Part shown: one piece after another, positions 24,201 through 39,200 of the stretch
Position numbering within the stretch: the first letter of the stretch is position 1
Layout of the letters: the number at the start of each line of letters is the position of its first letter
NCBI GenBank assembly: GCA_019677205.1
Contig: JAAMXY010000886.1
Location: 1-64,000, forward strand
Direction of reading: 5' to 3'
Length of the DNA: 64,000 bases
From: Pinguiococcus pyrenoidosus
Taxonomy: Eukaryota > Sar > Pinguiophyceae > Pinguiochrysidales > Pinguiochrysidaceae
Program-made: the position numbers and the translations under genes
Notes under the pieces: model-generated
What the model was told of the DNA's origin: nothing
The model's database searches: none
What the model saw: only the letters and a program-made list of their open reading frames with translations

Positions 24201-27200
24201 GCCTTCACACTGCCCGAGAAGTCGGCGTCGCTGATGTAGGCTGCGGCGTCGTCGCTATCTGAGTGGACTCCGTCAACGCGATACGCAGCTGTTTGCCACC
24301 GGGAGCCAACCAAGGCGGCACGGCCAACTTGCTCGAAGCGCTGCAGCTCGCTCAGGACCTTGGCTGAGGTCGCCTTGTAGCTGATCATACCGGTGGTCTC
24401 CGATCCCAAATGCATCCTGTAGTTGCCATTGAGATTGTCTTCGTCCGCATATGATGTGACGTTGAAGACAGCATACTCGCTGACAGCTACCTCCGTGCCC
24501 ATCAAGTACTTGTCCGAGACGCGAAGTACATCCGAAGGGGGACCCGTCGGAAACGTGATAACCCAGACATATCCGCTTCCGACGTCCTGGTGACTGTGTC
24601 GAGTGACGGCGACGTCCTGCAAGTCGGGCACAGAGGAAGCACGAAGGAGCGACTCCACCTCCGCCGCGGTGGAGAAGGCCGGGACACGGATGCTCTCACC
24701 GGACATGTGGACCGTGAAGGATCCTGTGACGACGCCAAGGTTGGAGCTCTCCAGCACTACCGCAACGGTGCTCGGCACCGCCCCACTGCAAGGGGCAAAA
24801 GTAGGCATCTCCACCACATGCCCGAGCGCGGTGCCACCCAGCCCCGCCCACGTCCATGCGGTACACGGCGAAGGGTCGTTCGGCCAGTTCGCGCCAAAGT
24901 GCGTCGAATCGATCTTGAGAGTTGGCCATTCCAGCCCAGCGTAGCTGCCAGAGAAGGAGACGAAGTAGGACGTCATCCCTCCCCTCGTGGTCTCGAAGCT
25001 CACGTGCACGCTATTCACGTGCTGAAAGGCGAGAAGGGCTGCTTCGATGTCGTTCTCGGTCGCTGAGAAGGATATGCAGCTAGACAAAGCCCCGTCGAAC
25101 TCCAACTTGTACGAGCCGCCCGTGACGGTGTCGCCGCTGCCTTCCAGATACACAAACTGTCTGCGCGAAGGCAACCCTGTCTTCTCGAAGCTGCAGTCCT
25201 CCTCTGAGGTGGCGAAGTCTTGGTATGCGTAGTTGGAACCACCGACGTTCTCAGTCGGCGCTCCGAAAGAGACGGTGATAGCGCCGGAGCCGCTGATGCT
25301 GGAGACGTCGCTCACGACCGCTAGGTCGTTCATGTCTGATCCGGATCCGTCGAAAGGGTTCTGGTTCTCCTGGGAGAGATGGATCTCATACACGTGGCCA
25401 AAGGAGGCGGGCGGGGGCGGTAGCTTGTACACGGTCACGTTTGCGATGCTTGGTAGCGACAGCAGAGCATCCTCGACCGCGGCGGCCGAGGAGTTCCAAG
25501 AGAGCCGATGGGTTTCATCGAGTCCCGCCGAGGCGGTGATGACAAAGTACCCCTCCGTATCGTCCTCCAAGGTGTTCAAGACGGAGAGAGACGCCTCGTC
25601 GCTGTCGCCGAAAGAGCCACTCGTTGTCCACTCGAAACGGTAGCCTTCCACCGGGTAGCCATTGGCGACGGTGGACGGAAACTCGACTTCGAGGGAGCTT
25701 CGTGACAACGCGGTCGCCCTGCGAAGCTGGCTTCGCGACGGCTGCGCCCCGGCCACCAGTGCAAAGGGATGAAAGCCCGCGCCGGCCGCTTGTACCGTGT
25801 CTGAGAATGCGCCGTCGCCAGCGCTGCTCTTGGCTCGCGCGCGTGCGAAGTACTCGGTTCCTGGTTGCAGCGACGTCAACTGAACGATTGGCCGTACCCT
25901 CGTTCCCTTCACATCCTCCAGAACACCGACAACGGGACTCGACCCACCGAGGTTGGTAGCGTCGTACTGCAGCAGGGGCAAGTCCTCTCGAAAGCTGCTG
26001 AACGTGATGTACCACCATCTCTCCAGGGGATTTGCGTCCAGGTCCGTGAAGTCTTCTCGTCGGACTTGGACCCTACCGACATTGGGGAGGCTGCCGAGTT
26101 TCAAGGCCAGGTCCTCGGCGGGCTCGTCGAACGCAACTACGATCCCATCCGGGGCGGGTCCGTCAAGGTTGACGAAAAAGAAGCCGGTGAGATCCTGTCG
26201 GACGTACGAGAGGGTGAGAATCTGCACTTCCGGCGAGCCCGTCTGAATTTCCCGCGAGGCGGCGATGTTGGCAAAGTCGGGTGCCTGCCCCGTCTGCATT
26301 GCCGTCTGTGCGGACTGCCCGTTGACCAGGACGGTATCGATCGTGTTTAGCACCACGCTGCATCCCGTCGCTCCGAAGCTCCAGGTGGCACCAGAGGCAA
26401 AGCGCTCGTTGTCCGCCGTAGCTGTGATGAGGGCAACTTGTCCAGGCTCGCCAACTTCCCATTGATCATTGCCCGTGTCGAAGGTCAGACGGTACGGCGT
26501 CCCCGCTCGTGCGTAGACTTCTTTGCCAGAGGCCATGCCCGTGAGCTGGTAGAATCCCCCCAAGAGCGGATCTGAGCAGCCATTCAGATCTATCGACCTC
26601 GAGCTCGTTGTCTCCACCAGGAGACTGGGGGCTGCTGGCGGAACGGCAAAAGCGCCCCCAAGTGATGTGAACGAGATCGTCCACGAGAAGCCGAACTCGC
26701 CGTCCGGGCCCAAGCGAGACACAGCCACGGAGCCGCTGTCGGCGAGCGTCTCCAGCGCAGTCTGCATCTCAGTCGCAGTGGCAGCGAAGGGCACGAAGGC
26801 CCTCTTCCGCATGTAGAGACTCACAGCCTCGGCGACGGTGGAGCCGCCCCACGCACTCGTGAAGGCGAGACTAGCGCCGCTGCTGCTGGTCTCGTCGTAT
26901 GTAAGGTAGATGTGCGCGCCAGTGCGATAGTCGGAAGCCATGAGGGAGTCGCCGTCGCCTAGCTCGCTGCGGGTATCGTGTGCCGGGGTACAGCTCGTCG
27001 AAGCCGGGGAAGCGAAGGTGCATGTGACCAAATGCGTCTCCGAATAGAAGGGAGTGACAGCCGCCGCTCCGGCCCGATGGTAGTCCACGAGAGGCAGGAC
27101 ACTCGCCGTATAGGAAGGCAGGTCGTCCGCCACGACGTGGGTCTCCGATCCGATCATGATGAGGTCGCCAGGTCGTAGAATGGCTCTCATGTCCGTAGAC

Positions 27201-30200
27201 GTCGTTACCAGCCGTGAACCCGCCGCCACCGTACAAGTCGCAGAGGACGGAGCAGCGCCTGCAATGCTTGCAACCAGATCCCCCTCGTAGCCCAAGCTTA
27301 TGTAGAAGCCTCCGGAGACGCCCGAAGTCCCCGAAGAGCGGGTGTCAACCTTGAACACCTCGGGCACCAGGCCGCTGATGCCGTTCACCGGCTCTTCGAT
27401 CGCTACTTTCAAGTCCTCGGCAATCAGCGCGCCGCAGCCGGTGGCGTCCGTGGTCATGCGATTCTGGTTGCCGTTGCCCAGAGTCATGCCGTGGAAGAGC
27501 ACGTCGAAGATCCGCGTGGACGAGTTGGAGACGCTCAGCGACACGTCGACGTCGCCTATGGTCGGGAGCTCTTCGAGCATGACCGCGATGGTCTCTGGCC
27601 CGGAGGTCACGTCGATGCACCTGGTGGTCTGCGCGTCGAGAGTTACTTTATATCCACCCGACACGATGCCCGAACCGCTTGGCGAGTGCAAGATGATTTG
27701 CTGCTTTTCCTCCACTTTGGTCGCCAGCTCAACATCAAAGGCGTCGATGACTGCCCCATTCGCGCCCTCGGGCTGCTGCACCGGGGACACAATGTCTGCG
27801 ACCATCGAAGAGGCGCTTGCGGGAACTAGTCTCGCCGTGTGGACTGCCGGAGGAGCTGCCTTGGGACGAATTCCGACGGGCGCCGAGGGGAAACCACTGT
27901 ATGCTGCAGGTCCCACGAAGCCGTCGGCTGTGGCCGCGGTGCGAGCTCTGACGCGGAAGAAGTACTCCGTTCCGGGGTTCAGTCCCGTGATAGTTGTCTC
28001 ATAGTCTTGCAGATCCGGCGCCGTGAAGACACGAAGCGGAGGTGCGCTCGCGGTGACGTCGACGCCAGTCCAGTCGACTGAGAGCGTGACGCAGGCCGGG
28101 GTCACGCAGTTCACTCCCACCGCGGCGATCGTATACTCACTGCCGGCGATATATATCTCGTCGCTCACAGCAAATCCAGCAATCGTTGACACCTCCAAGA
28201 TCGGCCTCTTGGCAGCGTCAACGTCGTTGGGATACGTGTCGACGATGGTCGCGATGAAGTTCTCCGACGCCGCCGCCGGGACCGTGGCCGACATGAAGCT
28301 TGAAAGCCCACCGGAAGGGCTGCACGTCAAAGCCGAGCCACATCGAGAAAGGAACGACGGCATGTGATCGTATTCCACAATGAAGTCCGAAATGATCTGA
28401 CCGCCATCAGAGCTCGGGGCATCCCAAGCGACCTTGACGCTGGAACGTGACGAGATCGAGAGAGCCACGCCTTCTACCGTACTTGGAGCCACGCTGTCCG
28501 GTTGCACCGGGGCCACCACAGCACGGCTGTGACCAACGCCGTTTGCATTCACCGCGCGGACACGAATGTGATACGCATTGGTGTTGGACAGCTCCCTCAG
28601 AACGGCGCGGAACGGGAGTCGTCCCACCACGGGATGGTAGCCCCCCTTGATCGACTCGGGCGCAAACTGGCCCCCGGCGTCCACTCCGTTGGCCAGCGCC
28701 ACGCTACTCTGCAGCGCCGGAATATCGCCCAAGGCCGTCTCAAAGGCGACGCTGACTGCCGCAGGCGTCACCGACACCAGAGTATTGCCTCCGGCGCAGC
28801 CGGTGCATGTCACAGTAACATCTCCCGCGGTGGGAATCTGCTCGACGATGGCCTCCAGCTGAGCCAGCGTCGTGGTGCCCACGGTGATCGTGCTGGACGT
28901 GAAGCCGAGCAGCGACACCGTAAACGTCGTGGTTCCGCCGGCGAGGATGAGGGTTTGGACCTCGGGCTGAGAAGAAGTCAGCACGCTCGAATCCGCGTCA
29001 AACACGCAGTCCGCAGGCGTGCGAACGCTATCAGCGCAGGAGAGCAAGTGGTCGCCAACGATTTGAAGCCTGTGGCCACGACGCTGCGACAACGACGACA
29101 GATACTCACTCTGCATGCTTCCCTCCCCGTCCTTGAAGGTGACAAGCCACGTGTATCCTTGTGGATCCTTACAGCTGGTCAGCGCCGACGTCTGGTCTTC
29201 TGGCTCAGTGCTGCAGCGCATATGCCTAGAGACGCTGACATCCTCGACGCTGCAGAGCTGCTCTAGTGCGGCCTCCATGCCGCTGGCACTAACGTCGTAC
29301 TCGAGCTGCATAGTGCGCTGCCCATCGACGCTCACGTAGAACGTCCCACCCAAGTACACGCCGGTTCTAGCCGTCACCGACACGGCTTGCACGTCGGCAA
29401 CGGCATCAAAAGAGGACACCAGAACCTCCGCTGAGCCGTAGCTGGAGGAAGAGAAAGAGCTGACACGGTCATACTCAACAAGGTACTTCGTGATCGGACT
29501 TCCTCCGTCATACTCGCCGGGGCCAAACTCCACCTCGATGCTCGTTTCAGAAGACGCTCGCGCGAACACGTCTCTGGGCGGCCACGGGGTCTGGGGCGAT
29601 GCTGCGAGGCTGAGCGGGCTGCTCTGCTGAGCCGGCCCGGGCCCCACAGAGTTCACGCCCACGACTCGAACGAAGTAGGGCACCCCCTGCGACGCTACCG
29701 AGATTGGCTGGCGCCTGAAGCCGCTGACGACCAGGTCCGGCAGTACAGCGGCGCCGGCGAGGCCAACGTCGTTCGCGCCAAGAGGGAGAATGTGCGAGAA
29801 GTCGGGGTGTGTGGCATCGCGCTGACTGGTGAAGGTGACGAGCCAAGCAAAGCCGTGTCGCTCCACCTCACGCTCAACATCCACTTCGCAGACGAGGCTC
29901 AGCTCCTCCAGGGCGCTTTTGACGTCGCTCGCTGAGGCGTCGTACGGAATATCTTGCGTAGTCTGTGCCTTGTAGATCGGAACGAAGCTCTCTTCATAGA
30001 CTGTCTCCGTGATGTCCACGGTGACGCCGGGGCCCCAGTCGGCGTGGCAGCCGTTCGTGCCGATGTCGATGGCGGTTACCACTTCGTTGTTTGGCTGGGC
30101 TCCCCGGACCATGTCCCCGGCAAAGGTGATGAAGTACTCGTATCCGTTTGGGCCGGTCACCGCCGTGCGAGATACGACGACGTCGTCCATGTTCGAGAGA

Positions 30201-33200
30201 GTTTCGAGTTCCGCCTCCACAGCGGCGGGAGGCGAGTCCCAAAGGACGCATCCGGCGGCACCGCCCGTGGTGGTAGTCGCCGTGATCTCGGAGCCAAGCT
30301 GGAGCCGGAATCCAGATGCTGACGTCGAGCCGGGGGTTATGGTTCCCCCCGAGCTGTCGACAATCCGGATCATCTGCACTTCGTATGTCGAATGCGCCAA
30401 CGACGCGGGTCCTAAGCTCGCGCCGGCGGTGGGATCCATCTCGTCGGCGAGGTACAACTTGTCGGCCGCGGAGGGCGTCACACTGTGCAGCCTGAAGATC
30501 TGGCCGGTCACCGGATGTCCGACGCGGATCAGATCACCTGGCGCCAAGCTTCCCCGAAGATCATTGTTGGTCAGGGACGCCATCGACGTGCGGAGTTCAA
30601 AGAGCCGCGTGTTCACGAAGTTCTCTCCCAGGGTCGGCCGGGCGGCGCCTCCGATGCTGGTGTCCAGTTTGTAAAGGGGCGAGCGGTACAAGTCAAAGGA
30701 CCCGGGCCCACCGTCGTATGTCGCCTTTTTAGAGGCATCGTTCTTCTGGCACAGCGGCAGATGGTCCGCGTCGAAGTCGGCCGTCGTGACCGTGGCGAAG
30801 TCCTGGCAAATGGTGAAGACCTGGTCGTGGAGGCGGACCTGTTCTCCAGGCACCACGCTCTGCATCAAGTTGGCATCACCAAGTCCAGGATCCGTCCCTC
30901 CGACGTCGCTTTTGACTACGATGTTCGTGCCGTTCACGATGTTTACGAACGTGAGCTCGTTGCTCGTTATGCCGCCGACCTGAGAAATGAAGTCGCCGTG
31001 GAAGTCACCCAGCGACAGCCTGAAGGATTCCGTTCCTGCGAACGAAGGCGTGTGCGCGGTGGTAGCGACCTTCTGCATCTCGAAGGTGGTATTGACACGC
31101 AGCATGCTGGGCCCAGCAAAGGCCGGCGATGGGTCCCACTCGATGATGTAGGACGTTACCGGTTGCCCGTTTGGCGCGGCGTCTTCGGCGTACGACACGA
31201 GCAGCTTGTCCCTCGCATAAACGGAGATCTCGACCGACCGCGGCGAGCCGGGTGGTCCGGCCGGGGCAACAGTCCTGCCCATGAGCATGCCGAAGAGGCC
31301 GTCTCCAAAGTCGTTGGCCGCGGAGACGCGAATCACGTACGGCATCCCTGTCGCCAAGCTGGTGAGGAGGGCGGAGGTTGGGGCGCCCGGATAGCGCACG
31401 GTCGCAAAGTCCAGTGGTAGGACGCCCGCAGTCGGCGTCGCGATGCTCGGGACGCCCGTGCCGAGGACTTCGTCCGTCAGCACGACGAGGGATGGGACAT
31501 CCCCTACGTTCGTTTGGAACGTGATGAACCACTCGAGCATCGATGGAGTCGCGTCGACGGACTGGCGAACGACGCTAACCATGCCCACGCTGGGAAGCAC
31601 GTTCAAAGCGCCTTCGAGCTGCGCAGCAAGAGCATCGGATGGTAAGGACACGGTAGTTGGCCGAATCTTGACGCTTGCCGTCTCGTTCGTGGCGGCCGCA
31701 TACACCGGGGTGATGGGCAAGCTCTCCGGAGAGAAGTCTCCCGTCAGGGACACGGAGTACACAACGCCTTCAATCTCCACGCTGTCGCCGCGATGGAGGA
31801 GCGACGTCACATCGGCCGAAGTGCGCACGGAAGCAGACCCAGTGCTGACGCCAAAGGTGCCAGGGAGGCTGACGTCGTAGCTGCTGTAGGCCAGACGGAA
31901 GAGCGACCCTGCCGCCACCAACGTCGAGTCGATGGCCAGCTTTTGCACCTCCTCCACGCCGACAAAGGAGGTCCCACTCGCGAGCACGGACTCGCGAAAA
32001 AAATCTACGCGGACACTCGTGATGGGATAGGAGACCACCGAAGGCAGCAGCCAGGAGGCTTCCACCGTCGTCGCATCCACGATGTCAGCGTCGACCATCG
32101 CTGGCGCTGCTGGTGGACCCCCCACGACAATGCTGCTTGGCTCGGTGCTGGCGAAGGGACCCACACCCTTCACGGCGTTGACCGCCGCAACTTCGATGTA
32201 GTATTCCGCGCCGGCAGTCAGACCCTCGATGATGAACTGGCCGCCAATGACGCGCAAGTCGGCACTTCCGACCCAGTCGGAAACTCGGAGGTGGCTACTT
32301 TCCACGGGCAACTTCGTTGGCGTCGCCGCGTCTGCCTTCACCGTGAAGGTGTAGGTCACCGACTGGCCGTTCGCAGTCATCTCTACGGCAAAACGGCGCC
32401 CGGGGGGGAGCTGGGTACGAATGTCGCCCGATACATCGTTGAATGTGAAGAAGTTGTCTAGCGGATCAGCCATGCTGAAGGCCGTTACGGTGCCAAGGAC
32501 CTTCTCCCCCGAGACCGTGACATCGCCAGCCGGTAAGTTTCCAAGAGAGTCAAAGGCCTGCGAAGTGTCCCACCGGATTAGGAACTGGGTGATGGCAGAT
32601 CCTCCATTGAAGTCCGGGGGCCCGAAGCGGATGGCGACGGAGGCGGGGGAGGCAACGGTCGCGCTCGGAGCTGATTGCGCCTCGTCAAGAAAGGTAGCGT
32701 AGCCGGGCTTCTGGTGCGGCACCGCGAGACTCGCCGGCTGGGTGGCCCGGCGCGCACCGCAGCCCAGTGCGTTGCACGAGGCCGTGCGGACGTAGTAGAC
32801 GAGCCCGGGAGCCAAGTCAGGAATCTGGTACGACAGCGCCGGCGCCGGGACCAGCACGAATTGCGGGTCGGAATTCACTGGGATCGCGGCGTTGGCGACG
32901 TCAGGATTCACTGCCGACTGGGGGCTCCCCAAGCTGCAGACCATCTCGGACGTGGAGACGCTAATGTCTCCGGCCGTGAACACGTCGTTGCCGACCATAG
33001 AGGTAAAGACGATCGTCCACGTGTTGGTGCTACCTCCAGCAACTAGCGAGACGGTGACGTCGCCGAAGCCGGGGAGGTTCTCCAGCGCCCTCTCAAACTG
33101 AGCGCCAGCTGCGTTGAAGTCTAGACGACCCGTCGAGTACAGCCCTGGCTGCACGGCGAAGGTGTTCCCGGTGGTGTCGAGCGACACGGAGAAGGATCCG

Positions 33201-36200
33201 CTGGGGGTGCCGCCCGGGTTGTCGCACTCCACAGTGATGGTGACCGTTTCCATAGTGTAGGTGCTCCATGGCGACAGGCTCCACTCCACCAGATACTGGG
33301 TGACGGGGTCTCCGCCGTCGCCGTAGAGATCGGGACTGCTGACAATGGGCATCGACCAGCGGACCATGAGGCCAGAGCCGATCTCTTCGCTGGTGCTTTG
33401 ACCGCCCAACTCAGAGAGGGTCGGCTCAAAGGGCGGGTCCGCCTGAACCATGGGCTTGACGGGCACCGAGCTTCCGAACTCTCCATACCCCGCGGAGGTG
33501 TGCGCGGCTCCTCGGACGTAGTAGGTCGTCCCCATGGTCAGCGTAGGAATCTCCTCCGTTGTGATCGTCGTGGCGCTCGTCGCAACGTCGACGCTACCGA
33601 TCGGCGAGCTGAAGGTGGGATCGACGTCCCACTCCAAAAGGTACTTCCCGACCGTGTCCCCTCCTGTGTCGGCAGGATCTGCAAATGACACACTGATGGT
33701 GGTGTCGGAGAAGATGTCCGTCGGCGTGTTCAGGTTTGGATGCTGAGCAACTTCCAGCACTGGCGCCCCTGGCAACGCTCGGGCCAGGATCAGCAGGGGG
33801 TCTCCCTCGATGCAACCTGCGATTCCAGGACAGGTGGGCACGGCAGGCGCAATCCCCGCCGCCGTACCACCCGCCCAAGCGGGCAAGCTCGACCCCTCCG
33901 AGTTCACGGCCTGGACGCCGATGGCGTATGAGGACCCAGCCACCAAAGACCCCAAGAGGTAGCGGAAGGGGCCTGGGCCGGGCACTCCGCTTGTGAAGGC
34001 GATCGCCGGGCGGTATCCGGGCTCGCCGCTTTCCCTGTGATGGACGTCGTAGCGACTTATGGCGGAGCCGTAGTCGGCGATCGGCGGCGACCATTCGATT
34101 TGGACCGATGTCGCGTCGTCGGCCACCAAATACACTTTGGGACTGGTCGGTGCGCCCGGCGGCGAGGCCGGCGTGAAGGCCGCGCCATAGTCCAAGGGGG
34201 CGCCCGTGCCGACAGAGTTGACGGCCGCGAGGCGCAGGAAGTAGGGAATTCCCGGCTGAAGCTCTCCGGCGTTGAAAAGCGTCGTGGTGCTCAGCTGCAT
34301 GTTTGTCGTCGGCGCGCCGTCGACGATGAAGGCATTGCACCCGGGATCCATGGCGGGGGTCATGCTGCTGGCTACGACAAGGTCGTCAATGCTAGTGGCC
34401 TCCCCAAGCGTGTTGAGCGTGGTCCCCGTGAACGACACGAACCAAGAGACACGCGACGCCTGAGCGTTCAACGAGACGTCCACTGTCGCACCCACGGTGG
34501 CCTGGATGTGACTTTCCATGGTCGCGGTCCCCGTGTCGTCGTAGTTGATACAGTCTGCTGGTGGCGTTGCGTACGAATAGGAGTACGTTCCGTCGCCTGT
34601 TGCAACGCTGATTGCACTCCCGACGGTAACAGTCGTGCCCACTTTGTTGGTCACCAGGTACGGGATGCCGTCGAGCTTCACGTAGTCCCCAGCGGCCACC
34701 GCGTCGCTGCTGACAAAGGTGGTTGCGCCATCAGTGACGGTCGCAGTTCCCTGGCTACTCTGTGGACCGAGATAAAGGACCTTGAAGCCGCCCTGCTGAA
34801 TGGCGCCCCCGGTCCCGCTGGCGAGCGTGATCTCTTGGATTTCGTGGCCAACGTCGATGGCGCACGGCGCCGAGTCGAGGCAGGGGTTCAGCGTACCAGT
34901 CGAGTCGAGAAACATCGGGGTCAAGCCAGAGAAGACTCCAGTCGAGAAAGTAGCGTCCGCAGACCACGTCAGCTGGTAATGCGTGGCGACATCCGGCGTC
35001 TGCAGCGAGAGGTCCGACTCCGTGTTGAATCCGAGGGCGTCCAGCTTGGGCTGCGTCACGGTCATCGAGAGCCTCTCGGCCACTTCTCCAGTATGCTGAA
35101 CGATGGACCAGCCCGACGGCTGGTGCAGCAGCTGCTTTGCGGGTAGAAGGGACAGGGGATTGGATGCCATTGCGTCTCCGTATCCTCTAGCACCGTTGTA
35201 CGCGACGACCCGAACGAAGATTGCGGTCGCCGGCAGCGACTGGATCTGATAACGATAGTCGAAACTCTCCCCGGGCGTCTGAAGGTTCGCCTCCGCGTCG
35301 ATCGCTACGAATTGCTTTACCGTGTCGTAGTCGTCAAAGGCCGAGTGCACGCTCGACGCGAAGTCCTGCGTGGTATCCCATTCGACCATGAACTTGGTCA
35401 CAGCGCTCCCACCAGTGTAGGCGGGAGCATCCCACGTCACCCCCAGCTCGGTATTCGAGACCACGTAGATGTTGACGTTCAGCGGCGCGGAAGGGTACGA
35501 CACTGCCGTCCGGAAGGCGTGGCTCTCCGCGACTCCACTATCGAGATAGGAAGTTGACACTTCGGTTTCCGTCACGGAGAAGTCGACATCGGCAATCGTG
35601 CCCGCAATCGAGACGACGTCCGGAATCCGTGAAGAGAAGGTGATGAAGTACTCGAGCTTGTAGTTCGCCGTGTCCACGGCGCTTGCGTCATAGACATCCA
35701 AAGGAGTGGGCTGCGCTCCGTGGTCGTCGCGTGTCACCTGCACAGCATGCGGCGAGATGTTTGGCATGCTTGAGAGCACCTGGCGCAAGTCCGACGCCGT
35801 CGCGTGTACGGAGATGGCGCCGCTCGTCTCGGTCGCACCCGCGGCGTTGATGTCCAGGGTGTACGTTGCAGCCGCCTTCGAGGACGAATCGAACCCGACG
35901 GCGTTGGACTCGAGCACGACTTTCCAGACGGCTCCGGCTGCCAGCGAGTTGTCCGGAAGGGCGAAAGGGCTGTGGCCCTTGGGGTTGTACGCCGACACCC
36001 GCACGTAGTAGAACTGCCCTGGCGTGAGCCCGGAGATGACGTAAGAGAAGCTTTCGACCACCGGATCGGGGACCGCGACCTCTGCGGCTTCCACCGAGGC
36101 GAAACCTGGTGAGCTGCTCCACTGCACAATGAACTTCGAGACAGACTCGCCGCCAGCCTCTTCCGGGAAGTTCCACAAGACCCCAAGCTCTGTGTCGGAA

Positions 36201-39200
36201 ACCACCAGAACTTCTACGGATCGCGGCGCCGACGGCGATCCGGCAACGGGGCTGAATTGCAGAAGGGCCTCCGACGCTGGACTCCAGAAGTGCCCATTGT
36301 ACGCGAGAACGCGGGCGGCGTAGGCAGGCGCGACGTTGGCGTCCACGGCCGCTGCGTACTCGGTGGGCAGGTGACCCTTGACGACTTCACGAACGCGCAC
36401 AGCGGCGGAATCGCCTGTGAGACTGGCCAGGAAGGAAGGCACCAGCGAAGGATGATCCAGGTAGCTGTCCTCGAAGGTGATGCTCCACTCGTAGCCCATC
36501 CCCGCAGCTGGCGGCACCGCAGCCTGCTCCGTCGCCGTCCGAGTGACCGACACCAGCGAGACGGTCGCCAGCGCGTTAAGCGCTGTCGCCATTTCGGAAG
36601 CGGATGCGTCGAAGTTTAGGTTCCATGTCGTCTCGTCCATGTAACTCAGGGAGAAGCTGCCTCCTAGACTGATCGCACGGGCAGAGACTCGCACCGCCTG
36701 AACCTCGTATCTACCGAGAAGCTCCGCTGAGCCAAGTGGCAAGGTGTGGATCCCCACGCTCCCTTGGTCGAAGGTCGGCCTCGATCCGTTGGTCTCCGCA
36801 ACCTCACTCACGACGTTGACGCCGTCGAGCGCCGTCGAGTCGATTTGCAGTAGCGGCAGGTCGCCGAGGTTGGTAAGGAAGTCCACCTGCCACGAGACCT
36901 CGTTCACACCGGTACTGCGCACGACGCTGACCGCGCCGATGGAAGGAAGCCCGTGAAGCGCTTCTGCGAGCGTATCTCCGGACGCGTCGTGGGAGAGCTG
37001 CACAGTGGCCTCATCCCGGTATGATAGGCGGAAGCTCCCCGAGATCTCTCCGTCCGCTGAAAGTCGAATCACTTGCCGCTCCTTGCTTCCGACGTTGCCG
37101 TCCCATTCAACCTTGTACTTCGTGATGCGGTGTCCGGCGTCGTCGTTCGGCTCATTCCAAGAGATCCTCATCTCAGTTGGCGACACCGGCAGCACAACGA
37201 CGTTCGCTGGCGGATCCGGCACGCCGACCGTCTTCACCGTGGCGGGGGTACAGAACATGGACGAGCCGTGAACGTCGCCAACTCCGTTGTACGCGGAGAC
37301 ACGCACGTGAAAGTACTTGTTCCGTTCAAGATGAGTTATGTTGGCGGCAAGCATTCCGCCGACCGCAGTAGATGCCGCGACGGACACGCTGCCTCCCCAG
37401 GGAGTGGCAAACACCGGCAGGGCCCCTGGCACGGTCGAATCCACCGTTGACGAGCACGTCGCGCCCGCGGAGCAGACGAGGGAGTCGGCGTCGATGCTGA
37501 TCAGGTCGACGCTGCCCAGGTTCGACAAGAAGACCACCAAGAATGAGATCTCCAGGTCCGCCCCGGGTCGCCGCTCTCTGCGACGAACAACGACGTCGCC
37601 GATGCCAGGTATGGCAGAGACCTTCGCTGCGACGGCCGATTCGGATTCGAAGGGAGTGATGGGCGCCGTGCCTTGGCTGCGCCATCGCAGCACGAACGAG
37701 CCGTCGAGAACCTGGGAGCCCGCGCTCTGAATCCTCACTGTCTGCTGCTCCATGCCCCGGACGTAATCAGCGACCGACGCCACAGAGACCCGTCCATTCG
37801 TACCGCTGAGCAGATCGTTTCCAGCGTCGGCGACAGCGGCGGACGCGCCAAAGGAAGGGGGATACGCGCTGCTCTCCACACTGACCTTGAGATTCTCTGG
37901 GGACGCCAGGCCGGAGGCGTACTGAACGTTCTCAAGGAAGGTCACGAACCAGATGAAGCCGTTGTCACGGTCCTCTCGGGTCACCTCGACTTCCCCGACC
38001 GTCAGGATCGATTCCACCGCGGCCTTCATGTCTGCCGCGCTTGCGCTGACGGCGATGAGAGGGGATGCGTAGGCACCAAATCCAAGGCGAAAGAAGCCGC
38101 CGAGGTTGTGCTCGGTCGCTTCGGTGAGAATCGACTGCACGCTGAACATCGAGTAAAGAACCTCGTACCCCGGAAACGATCCAGCGGTGCTGTCCATCGC
38201 GTCCCACTCGATCCTGTACGAGTCGATGGGAGCGCCACCGTCGTCTGCAGACTCGGGAAACGACACAGACAAGGTCGTCTCGTCCACCGCGCTAACAGCA
38301 ACTGACGCCGGCGGCGCAGGTTGGGTCATCGGCGATAGCGACGTTGGCGAAGGCAAGCCTGCCATCGCGCTGTACCCGTACGAGTTGTACGCGAAAACTC
38401 GGACGAAGTACGGCGTCCCCTGCAGCAGTCCTGGGATGACGTGCTCGCAGAAGTTCGACGTGCACGCCCCAGCGCCAGCAATGAAGTCATACGTCCCCTG
38501 TGCTTGCCCGCCCAGGCTGGAGAAGCTCGTGAGAGGGTCCCACTCGATACGGTATTTGGAGATTGGGTCGCCGCCGTCGCTTGTCGGGTGCACGAAGCTG
38601 ACCACGAGGGTGTCAGCGGTGTTCACGTGAAGGGCGACCCCGATGGGCGGCCCGGGCTTCTGAGCAGGCGGCGCCAGAGACCTCGGATGCGACTCGGCAG
38701 GCACAGAAGAACCTCTCGAGTTGACGGAGGCGACGCGCACGAAGTAGGGAGCCCCAGTTACCAGGTTGTGCAGGATGACGCTGTGCTTGTTGCTTGCATC
38801 GTCCGCCGGCAGCGAGAGCGTAGCCCAGGACCTCGGGATGCGGCCTGGGACGGTCACTCCGAAGGACGTCGCACCCACGTTCACGTTCGCGCCGGCCACA
38901 TTCGAGACGGCCTCGGTCAAGGACACCACGACGCCAGCGATTGAGGCAACTTGGTAGGCAACTCCTTCGATGTCGATCCAGTGCCCGGCTAGAAGTCCCG
39001 CGACGGACGTCGCCGTGACGTCTGCCGAGTTGAGATCCACGTCGACCAGGTCGATGGTGCCGATGGTGCCCGGAAGGCCGGCTCCCAGAGCGTAGCCGAT
39101 CGAGTGCACTGCTGCCGAGCTTTGGGCGTCGAATCCGAGCATACGTCCTTCCTGCGTCGGCGCGTCTGCCAGGAACGTGACCAGCCATACGGAGCCAGCG